Shown here piece after piece: positions 32,196-41,900 of a DNA stretch of 64,000 nt; positions within the stretch are counted from its first letter, which is position 1; each line of letters begins with the position of its first letter. The notes under the pieces are model-generated. The model made no database searches. It was not told the DNA's origin and worked only from the letters and a program-made list of their open reading frames with translations. Source of the DNA: JAUIET01 sp045106985. GTDB taxonomy: Bacteria; Pseudomonadota; Gammaproteobacteria; Pseudomonadales; JAUIET01. The position numbers and the translations under genes were made by a program. The stretch lies in assembly GCA_045106985.1 (NCBI GenBank), contig JBGCFQ010000052.1, positions 1 to 64,000 of the forward strand. Reading direction: 5' to 3'.

Positions 32196-33989
32196 ATGAC
32201 GAAAGATGAAAAGCCAATTGTTTCCAGACGAACGTTTGTGCAAGGTGCAGCCGTACTTGGCGCCAGTGCTGCGCTGCCCTGCTCCTTGCCATTGTGGGCT
32301 AGAAGCGGACTGCAGACGAATACCTCCGGGCTCAGCCCTTTGTCGGGCCAAGTGTTCGATCTCAATGTTTCGAAATCGATGAGTACTATTGATGGACAGT
32401 CTGGTCGCTCTATTCTAGTGAACGGACAGTTACCTGCGCCTCTATTGCGATGGAAGGAAGGCGATGACATAACCTTGCGCGTGACCAACCATCTTATGGT
32501 GGACACGTCTATTCACTGGCATGGCATCTTGCTGCCATTTCAAATGGATGGCGTGCCGGGCGTGACCTTTCCCGGCATAAAACCTGGCGAAACCTTCACC
32601 TATCAGTTTCCGTTAGTTCAAGCCGGTACGTATTGGTATCACAGTCATTCTGGCTTACAGGAACAGCTTGGTCACTATGGGCCTATCGTTATTGAGCCTA
32701 AAGCTGCAGATCCCGTTGCTTACGATAGAGAGTACGTTGTGATGCTCTCAGACTGGACATTCGAAGACCCACATCACGTATTCGCCAAGCTCAAAAAAAT
32801 GAGCGATACCTATAACTACCAACAACGTACTGTCAGTGATTTTCTTGACGATGTAAAAGCGAGGGGATTGAGCCCTGCGTTTAAAAATCGAAAAATGTGG
32901 GGCGCAATGCGCATGAACCCCACAGACATTGCCGACGTAACCGCCGCTACCTATACCTATCTAGTCAATGGTCATGGCCCCAAAGACAATTGGACTGGCT
33001 TATTCAAACCTGGTGAGCGAGTACGATTGCGATTTGTAAATGCATCCGCCATGACCATTTTCAATGTGCGCATTCCGGGATTACCAATGACTGTCGTGCA
33101 AGCCGATGGCCTAAATGTACAGCCAATCGAAACCGATGAGTTTCAAATCGGCACGGCTGAAACCTTCGATGTGGTTGTACAGCCAACCGCTAATCAAGCC
33201 TTCACACTTATGGCTGAAAGCAATGATAGAAGTGGCTATGCACGCGCAACGCTTACCCCAGAGGTAGGTTTAGTGGCATCGGTACCGGCGCTTCGATCTC
33301 GGCCAACACTCACAATGAAAGACATGGCAATGGACCATGGTGAGATGAGCCCGGATAACATGGAAATGGATCACTCTAAAATGAATCACGCCAACATGGA
33401 CCATGCAAAGATGGGCCACAGTATGGGCGGGATGCGCGAAGAAAAGAAAATGCGACAAGCGCATGATCATGCAAAAGGCCCTGGTGTAGTCGGTTTGGCA
33501 ATGAAGCCCTCAAATCGTTTAGCCGAGCGCCCGGCTGGCTTAGAAGACGTTCCACATCGAGTTTTGGTGTATACAGATTTGAAAAGCCTTGAAATAAACC
33601 CAGACCTTCGAGCGCCACAACGCGAAATTGAGTTGCATTTAACCAGCAACATGGAACGTTATATGTGGTCCTTCGACGGAGTTAAGTTCTCTGAAGTGGA
33701 TGGCCCAATTATCTTCTATAAAGACGAGCGGCTCCGGCTTACTCTGGTCAACGACACCATGATGCCGCACCCTATTCATCTGCACGGCATGTATTTTGAT
33801 GTGGTTACCGATGATCACGATTTCAAGCCAAGAAAGCACACCATAGTAGTCAAACCAGGCGAGAAGCTATCGGTTGATATTACCGCTGACGCAGTAGGTG
33901 ACTGGGCCTTTCACTGTCACCTTCTGTACCACATGCACGCTGGCATGATGCGGGTAGTGTCTGTGGTCGACGAGCAAACCCCCGCATGA
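32196..33989 (+). CDS. copA: CopA-type multicopper oxidase
   Basis: 597 residues. A Tat signal (SRRTFVQGAAVLGASAALP, residues 9-27) precedes cupredoxin domains. Copper ligands are clear: HWHGILLP (near 108), YWYHSHSGLQEQ (near 150), HPIHLHGMYF and HCHLLYHMHAGMM near the end. A Met/His-rich stretch (MDHGEMSPDN, MDHSKMNHAN, about 375-420) is the CopA metal-binding region. Known role: periplasmic Cu(I) oxidation and sequestration in copper tolerance. Divergent from csoR and overlapping copB by four bases, so one copper-induced operon. Confidence 0.95.
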   Translation: MTKDEKPIVSRRTFVQGAAVLGASAALPCSLPLWARSGLQTNTSGLSPLSGQVFDLNVSKSMSTIDGQSGRSILVNGQLPAPLLRWKEGDDITLRVTNHLMVDTSIHWHGILLPFQMDGVPGVTFPGIKPGETFTYQFPLVQAGTYWYHSHSGLQEQLGHYGPIVIEPKAADPVAYDREYVVMLSDWTFEDPHHVFAKLKKMSDTYNYQQRTVSDFLDDVKARGLSPAFKNRKMWGAMRMNPTDIADVTAATYTYLVNGHGPKDNWTGLFKPGERVRLRFVNASAMTIFNVRIPGLPMTVVQADGLNVQPIETDEFQIGTAETFDVVVQPTANQAFTLMAESNDRSGYARATLTPEVGLVASVPALRSRPTLTMKDMAMDHGEMSPDNMEMDHSKMNHANMDHAKMGHSMGGMREEKKMRQAHDHAKGPGVVGLAMKPSNRLAERPAGLEDVPHRVLVYTDLKSLEINPDLRAPQREIELHLTSNMERYMWSFDGVKFSEVDGPIIFYKDERLRLTLVNDTMMPHPIHLHGMYFDVVTDDHDFKPRKHTIVVKPGEKLSVDITADAVGDWAFHCHLLYHMHAGMMRVVSVVDEQTPA

Positions 33990-34774
33990 TTCGCCTGACC
34001 CGCGCTCTATTGCTTACCTTGCTATTATTAGGCCTATGTCTGGTGGCTTCTTTGACACAGGCCCAAAATGCTGCAGATGACTACTACGACCCAGTTGAAA
34101 TGGCCAAAGCCCGCGAGGCAGTAAAAGCGGCACACGGCGCGCAGTGGCACAACCTGATATTGGGCGAGCGCTTCGAGCTACAATCTAACGAGGGTGACGA
34201 ACTAGCGGTATGGGAAGGTCAGGGATGGCTTGGAGGCGACATTCGCAGGCTTTGGTTTAAAACTGAAGGTGAGTACGACTCTGACGCCGAGGGCTTTGAA
34301 GAAGCCGAAGTGCAAATGCTTTACAGCCAAGCTATTAGCCCATTCTGGGATTTACAAGCTGGCATTCGCTACGACCTTGATCCTAATCCTTCGCGCAGCT
34401 ACGCGGTCGTCGGGGCACAAGGCTTAGCACCCTATTGGTTCGAACTGGATGGCTCCCTATTCCTAAGCAACAAGGGCGATCTTTCAGCTCGAGTAGAAGC
34501 AGAGTATGAGATTCGTTTTAGCCAGCGTTTAATTCTGCAACCGCGTTTGGAGTTAAACGCAGCGTTCAGCGACGACGAAGCTATTGGTGTTGCATCTGGC
34601 TTATCGTCCTTAGCCACAGGCCTACGACTGCGCTACGAACTCAGACGAGCCTTTGCACCCTACATAGGTGTGAGCTGGTCGCAGGCATTAGGCGACACCA
34701 GAAAACTTAGGCGTGCCGATGCTGAAGCAAGCGATCAATTGTCTTTTGTCGCTGGCATACGATTTTGGTTTTAA
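33986..34774 (+). CDS. copB: CopB-type outer-membrane copper resistance protein
   Basis: 262 residues with a signal peptide (about 1-25) and a repetitive beta-barrel pattern (strands such as RYDLDPNPSRSYAVVG and GLRLRYELRRAF, ending FVAGIRFWF with terminal Phe). This matches the CopB domain; the Met-rich N-terminal part seen in long CopB proteins is absent. Known role: copper tolerance at the outer membrane with CopA. ATGA overlap with copA indicates translational coupling. Confidence 0.9.
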   Translation: MIRLTRALLLTLLLLGLCLVASLTQAQNAADDYYDPVEMAKAREAVKAAHGAQWHNLILGERFELQSNEGDELAVWEGQGWLGGDIRRLWFKTEGEYDSDAEGFEEAEVQMLYSQAISPFWDLQAGIRYDLDPNPSRSYAVVGAQGLAPYWFELDGSLFLSNKGDLSARVEAEYEIRFSQRLILQPRLELNAAFSDDEAIGVASGLSSLATGLRLRYELRRAFAPYIGVSWSQALGDTRKLRRADAEASDQLSFVAGIRFWF

Positions 34775-34786
34775 GGTAACGCTCTA

Positions 34787-35539
34787 ATGACCCAAGCCGC
34801 TAAAAAAAGCGCAGTTCTCTACAGAAAGGTAATGCCAAAAAGTACATGCCCGCATGGAGTTAAGTCTCTGGATTTGCTGCGGCGAGAAGGTTATGACGTC
34901 GATGATCGTCACTTAACGAGCATAGAGGAGACCGATACGTTTAGAGATAAGAATGGCGTTACAACCACGCCTCAAATCTGGATCAATGATGTTCGTATTG
35001 GTGGGCACGATGACCTACTTGCGCACTTTGGGCGCAAGGTGCCCTCTGCTGTTGAGACAAGTTATCGTCCAATCATAGTGATCTTTACCGTCGCAGCACT
35101 AATGGCAATGGCGCTAGGTTGGTTTGTATTCCAAACCATCTTCGCAGTTCGTACTTTGGAATGGTTTATTGCTATTTCTATGTGCTTTTTAGCAATTCAA
35201 AAATTGCAGGATATTGAGAGCTTTTCATCAATGTTCCTCAATTACGATCTATTGGCAAAACGTTGGCTGCGCTATGCGTACTTGTATCCTTATGGCGAAG
35301 CAATGGCAGGCGTACTAATGATTTCGGGGGCCTTGGTTTGGGTTTCGTCACCCATCGCCCTGTTCATCGGCAGCGTCGGCTTCGTTTCTGTTTTCAAGGC
35401 CGTCTATATTGAAAAGCGAGAACTGAAATGCGCCTGCGTGGGAGGCAATAACAATGTGCCTCTTGGTTTTGTGTCGCTAACAGAAAATGTGATGATGATA
35501 GTTATGGGTACCTGGATGCTAGTGAAAACTGCTCTGTAG
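34787..35539 (+). CDS. Glutaredoxin-MauE-like fusion membrane protein
   Basis: 250 residues. Residues 1-85 are a glutaredoxin fold with the active-site CPHG, the cis-Pro TTPQIWIND and GGHDDLLAHFG. Residues 95-250 hold four hydrophobic helices of the MauE/DoxX-like type and a loop KCACVGGNNNVPLGF with a Cys-Ala-Cys pair. MauE relatives help disulfide formation in periplasmic proteins. The gene follows copB by 12 bp, with AAGGT before the start, so it is probably part of the copper operon. Inferred role: redox protection or metallation in copper stress. Confidence 0.85.
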   Translation: MTQAAKKSAVLYRKVMPKSTCPHGVKSLDLLRREGYDVDDRHLTSIEETDTFRDKNGVTTTPQIWINDVRIGGHDDLLAHFGRKVPSAVETSYRPIIVIFTVAALMAMALGWFVFQTIFAVRTLEWFIAISMCFLAIQKLQDIESFSSMFLNYDLLAKRWLRYAYLYPYGEAMAGVLMISGALVWVSSPIALFIGSVGFVSVFKAVYIEKRELKCACVGGNNNVPLGFVSLTENVMMIVMGTWMLVKTAL

Positions 35540-35562
35540 CTAGCTACTTCTCCAGTGGGTAA

Positions 35563-35868
35563 ACTGCGCAATCGATCACTGACCCTGGGCTAGACAGTCA
35601 AAACCGGTTCTACGGCGCGACCTTTACATTGTATGGCGTTTTGCTGATTGTTATTAGCAGCAACTTAAACCAATATTCGACGATACTGCGATGTTTGCTG
35701 TGGGTTTTTCTGGGGGCTGGTGCTGTACGTTTTATTTCTGTCAGTCTTTATGGCTGGCCGCCGTTTTTAATCAGCTTACTTTTTGCGCTCGAACTTTTAG
35801 TTCCGATCGCGATGCTTTTCTGGTTTTCGCGATTTTCGCCGCAAAAGTTAAGCGCTGACGTCAGTTGA
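35563..35868 (+). pseudogene. N-terminally truncated DUF4345 membrane gene
   Basis: The open frame runs from 35563, immediately after a TAA, with no ATG or GTG until the tail; TTG 35629 is the only possible start. The product resembles the C-terminal two thirds of DUF4345 (QNRFYGATFTLYGVLL, then LGAGAVRF and a Leu-rich helix). The usual first helix is missing, so I read it as a remnant; translation from TTG is not excluded. Confidence 0.5.
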
Positions 35869-35936
35869 AGTAAGCTAAGCTGACTCTTATAGCTTTTCGG
35901 CTGTTTTCAGTGCTTGTGGTAAGCAAACCACGAAGC

Positions 35937-38900
35937 TCACGTATCGTGCGGCTCATTAGTTTCGTCAACAGCTTCCATTGTTTGAGCAGGTGACTCGTTT
36001 TCCGATTCAATGATTGCTTGCAAAGAATCATCGTCATCATCCTCGCCTTCATTCCAGGCAGAACCCAGCACTGGCAGAGGGTCGATCAGACGCCATGCGG
36101 GTAATGAAGACATTATGGTACTTAACAGAATACCACCACGCATCAACCACAACACATAGCCAATCGATAAGCTTGTTGAGGCCGCCATGGATGAACCAAT
36201 AACAACTTTATCGTAGTCGGCATCACTCAATAATTGGCTTCTTACAGAGTCTAATCCACTGACGAATGAGTCGTTGTCTAAGGCCGAAAAGTCCGCCATT
36301 GGGTCGTAATTTAAAGAGTCGTGGAGCACAGAAATATCTATAACTTGTTCGGCTAAGAGATCAAGAAGAGCTAACTGCTCTGCGCTTACGACATTGGCCG
36401 CTTGCGTGGCTTGGCCATTGAGTGCTTGCTCCGCAAATACTTGCTGGTCTAGTTGATCTTTAAAATCACCGTTAAATAGTATGTTTGGGTTTACTCCAGA
36501 GCTTGCATCTGTACCGCGCGTTCCACCCGGCATTAAACCGCGCTCCAGAAAGGTTTCAGCTTCTGAGTTGCCCGCAGGCAACTCGGACTCTATTTTGTTG
36601 TCGTTCTCAGACTCAGACTCGGCCGACGCATCCTCAGCAGCCTCCAATGCTACAGAAAAATCACGGTCACTCTCTGTTGTAACTGATGGCAGAAAAACAC
36701 CTACTCCTTCTTCGTCCCCTTCTCCTGTCTCAACAGTCTCATCTACGTCGCTAATGTTTAACTCAAAGTCCGCCGTATCCTCGGGGTCTGACCCTATACT
36801 GGCATCATTAACTGACAGCGTTACCACCAACCGCTCAAGGGTCTCGAAGTCCAGATCCACGCCTGCTTTAAGGTAAAGCACTCCGGCATCTATTTCGAAA
36901 AGTTGTGCGTTGGCACCTGTAAGCACTAGCGCATTTGAGCCGACGCCGTCGTCCTGCACGCTAACGTCGGCCAACTTGATGCGGCCTGTGGTATCGACAT
37001 TTTCAGCGAGAGTAGCGCTAATCTCACTCAAGGTTAGTGTCGGTGCCAGATTGTCAACGATTGTCACCTGCACATCGTTTGCCATATAACTGCCATCGCC
37101 GTCCGTCACTAACACCGAAACGTTATAGCTTTGCCCTGGCGTTGTGTATACGTGATTAGCGTTACTGGGATTGCCCAGCAGTGTATCAATCGTGCCATCA
37201 CCCCAGTCAATGGTCCAACTCGCTATTTCTTCGGCGCCAGGGTCATTTGCGTCAAGGGTCAATGTGTAGCTCGTGTTGAGAACCACGGTGCTATTGCCCG
37301 TTACGGTAACAACTGGTGGTGTGTTATTGACGGTCAGTGCGAAGGTAGCTACATCCACTGAGCCTTGATCATCGGTAACACTAAGCGCGACTTGATAGCT
37401 ACCGTCATCATCGATACCGATAGAACTTAAGTTTTCCCAGCTTAGCGTGGGGCTCACTAAGGAAGTTTCGAAAGTGCCCTCGGGGCCAAATACTTCCCAG
37501 CCGTAGCTGTCAATTGTGCCATCAACGTCGTATGACGCGCTGCCGTCCAGCAATAAATCAGTGCCCTCCGATATTACGAATGGGCCATTTGTTGCGGCCA
37601 CTGGTGCGTCATTGACTGCCGTGCCGCTAACGCTCTTGGTACCTGTAATTGTTGGAGCTACGCCATCGCTAACACTGGTTTCGATGGTGAAGTTGTCGTT
37701 GAAGTCTAAAGTTGGGGTAAAAGTAACGCCTGCCAGCAGTGTATTTACTTGGCCAATGTCACCCGACGCAGACCACACGCCGGTGCCGGGGTTAAAGGTC
37801 GAGACAACAGCACCTGATATAGCTGTCGACAGGGTGCCTGCGTTGACGTTTGATAACGTTAAGCTAACCGTGGTTGTTGCATGGTCAACGTCACTCACCA
37901 CAATATCCAATAAATCAAGTGCTAAGTCTTCAGTATAATTTTCCGCAGCATTCAAGCTGGTTGCGGTGGGCGCGTCATTGCTTAACGTAGCAGTGATGTT
38001 CTTGGTGCCAGTCAGAGCTGGTGCCAGGCCATCACTGACACTGGTGGCTATGCTGAAGTTGTCGTTGTAGTTCTGTGTTGGATTGAATGTAGTGCTCGCC
38101 AGCAAAGCGTTTACATCTGTAGTCGATCCCGACGCTGACCAGACACCGCTGCTAGCATTGTAGATAGAAGTTACGCTGCCTGAAGTGCCTGTAGACAGGC
38201 TACCCGCTGCACTATCAGAAATTGTTAAACTAGCGGTGATGGTAGCATTGTCTATGTCTGACGCGACAACATCCACCAAGTTCAATGGTATGTCTTCGAC
38301 GTAAGTTTCTGCGGTGCTCAGATTAGTTGCGGCCGGGGCATCATTGATTGGCGTGGCTATAACAATTTTGGTGGCCGTGAGAGCTGGCGCAACTCCATCG
38401 CTCACACTGCTGGCGATGCTGAAGTTGCTATCGTAGTTCAATGATGGATTAAACGTCACACCTGCAAGTAAGGCGTTTACGTCGGCAATCGCACCCGAGG
38501 CTAACCACACACCACTACCTGCATTATAGGTAGACGTTACAGCACCCGAAGTGCCCGTAGACAAGCTACCGGCTGCCAGATCTGAAATCGTTAAGCTAAC
38601 GGTAGTCGTGATATGGTCCACATCTGAGGCAACAATATCTACTAGATTCAGAGCCGAGTCTTCAGTATACCTTTCAGCTGCATCCAGGTTACTTACTGTG
38701 GGGGCATCATTTGTGGCAGTGGCCGTGACGTTTTTTGTTCCAGTTAAAGGTGCCGTTAGGCCATCTGTAACACTGGTGGCAATACTGAAATTGCTGTTGT
38801 AATTTAAAGCTGGATTGAAGGTAAGGCCTGATAACAGCGTATTTACATCCGCTATCGACCCCGAGGCTAACCATACGCCGGTACCGTCGTCATAGGTCGA

Positions 38901-41900
38901 GGTAACTGTTCCTGCGGTTGCCGTAGACAAGGAGCCGGCTGCAACATCAGAAATAGTTAAGGTAACAGTTGTCGTTGAATGATCGACGTCGCTAACGAAA
39001 ATATCCGCCAGCTTAAGCGGAACATCTTCGATGTAGCCTTCAGCCGCGCTCAAATTGGTTGCGGTAGGCGCATCGTTGGTCAATACAATCTGCTGGCTGT
39101 TCGAAAACTCGGAAGTGTTCCCTGCACTATCCGTTGCTGTTACGGTAACAAATTCACCGGGTGTTACATTGGCCACGAAGTTGCTTGCTATCGTTTGATT
39201 GCCAGAACCGTCAAGTGTGATTGTGTCAGAGTCGAGATAAGTTCGCCCCTCATTGCCGGCTATTGGATTAGAGAAGTACTCCAGTGTAATAGCTTGCCCA
39301 GCCAATGAGACATCGCTGTACGTACCAGAAACCGAAAGAGTGCTGCTACCATCAACTTCGGAAAGACTTAGAATCGGTGCAATAGCGTTACTATTAGTAG
39401 GAAATTCAAGCTCAATGCCACGAACATCATTGTCGTAGATTTCATTCCTTTGAATCGAATTACCCACACTAGAAACACCAAATATTTTAACGCCTGAACC
39501 AGGGTTGAAAGCAATCGTATTGGCGGCCCCTGCAACAGTGCCACCAATCGTATTATTGCTAGCGCCATCGTCAATTTGCACGCCCCCGTTAGCAGTAGAT
39601 CCGAGACTTAAACTATTGCCGATTTGTACCGAAGTATCGACGCCTGTACCAATTTTGTTACCCAGTATTGTATTGTTGAATGCGCCACTGCCAACCCGAA
39701 CACCTGCCCAACTGTTTCCGGAAATAATATTGCCCAAACTGCTGTTCGTGCCTCCAATAGTATTGTTGCTCGGCCCATTAACCGAAATCTCTACGCCGTA
39801 GTTTCCATTCGTGATGGCCGCATCGGCGTTAGCATTTGTGCCAATGCGGTTTCCGGCGATCACATTGTTCTGAGAGCCAGCGTCTCTGATCCGAATGCCC
39901 GACCAAGTATTGCCTGAAATAAGGTTACCTACGCCTTCTCCGCCAATTGTGTTGCCACTTGCGTCAGCAATTCGTATACCATTTTGTCCATTGCCAAGGC
40001 CGGCATCGCCGCTTACGTTTGTACCGATGTAGCTGCTTTCTATGGTGTTGCCATTTCCTGTAATCAAGACTCCATAAGCGTCAAACCGATTTATTACTAG
40101 GCCGCGAATAGTTGAGCCATTACTGGCTAACGCTAGGCCAGAGGAACTTGAAGTGCCGCTACCATCCAATTCAACCACAGGCGTGCCGGCGTAATCTGCA
40201 TCCGTTCTACCATCTATGTCGACCGCTTCAGTGATTGAAGGAAGAGCAGAACTGAGGACTATTGTATTTGAACCAGACAAATCAAAGTGGATTTGGTCCG
40301 GGCGAACTCCATTGGCGGTTGCGTTAGTCGCAAGAATTGCCTCTCGCAACGATATGCCTGTGCCACCTGGGTTGGCTATTAGCCCTGCTATCGAAGACAC
40401 CGTACCATCGTTTTCATCCAGTGCGGTATTTACCACGAGCGTTGGCACAGTTTGATCAACCGTAAGCCGCGAAGAATAGGTCGTCGTGTCATAGGCGAAC
40501 CACATATCACTTTCACTGTCGGGATGAACAATTAGCTTCAGCCCAAGGAAGCGCCCTGGAGCAAAGGTGTAATCAATATTGCCAAATTCAAATACGTCCT
40601 CCACCCATGTCCCACTATTCGTTGGGTCCCAGTCGACTCGCTGTATGAAGTAGCTGCTGATAACGGTCAAATCGTTGCCGCCCGAATCGGAATCAACCAG
40701 GAAGACTTCAACCTTCCCTCCTTTGTCTGTCTCGAAATCTTTCACGCCAGACCAAACATTGAGCGTTACGCTGCCATGTAGACGGAGGTTGTTCGCGTCG
40801 ATTAACCAGCTTTGAAACTTTGTCGAATCAGATTCATTTTCATTAAGGCCACCTTTGTCAACCTGAAGGCCTTCTTCTCCGTTATTACCGTCATAATCCT
40901 CCAGGGAAACATCAGTTGGTTCCGTGGTGGTTAAAGCGCCTACCGGTTTGTCTGATTGACCAGTAATATCATCAAGATAGAAAACATCGCTGACCGGTAT
41001 AGCGGTTACGCTTTTGGTTCCGGTTACTGGTGCGGCAACGCCATCGCTAACGCTGGTTGCTATCGTAAAGTTGCTGTCGTAGTTAAAGGTTGGATTGAAA
41101 TTTATGCCGGCTAGCAAGGTGTTTACATCTGCAATGGCACCAGTCGCCGACCATTCCCCTGTACCCGCGTTGTAGGATGAAATAACACCGCCTGAGGTGG
41201 CTGTCGACAAGCTGCCAGCGCCAGCATCAGACAGTGTTAACCTCACCGTAGTATTTGCATGATCAACATCAGATACAACAATATTCGTTAGATTCAGCGG
41301 AGTGTCTTCGATAAAGGTTTCGGCGGCATCCAGGTTGCTGGCTATTGGCGCGTCATTGGTTGCGCTAGCGGTAACGCTTTTTGTGCCAAGGACTGAGGGA
41401 GCAACACCGTCACTGACACTGGTTGAAATAGAGAAATTGCTGTTGTAGTTGAGGCTCGGATCGAAGGTCACTCCTGCCAGTAGGGTATTAACGTCGGCTA
41501 TCGCGCCCGACGCCGACCAAACTCCAGTGGCTAAACTGTATGTAGAGCTAACAATGCCTGAGGTACTGGTCGATAAGCTGCCGGCCCCAATATCGGATAA
41601 TGTTAGAGTTACCGTAGTCGTTGCAGTGTCTATATCGGATACCACAATATCCGTTAGGTTCAGTGAAGTATCTTCTGTATAGCTTTCGCCCGCGCTTATG
41701 TTAGTAGCTGTGGGGGCATCATTGACCGGCGTCACAGTTAACGCAATGCTGCCGGTGAGCGCAACGCCTCCATCTTCGTTACCATCGTCAACGATGACGT
41801 TAATTGTTGTATCTAAATCATTATTGGTTGCTGGGTTAAACAACACACCGGCGAGTGCAGTGTTCACAGTCGCAACCGTGCCGCTTATAGTCCATACGCC

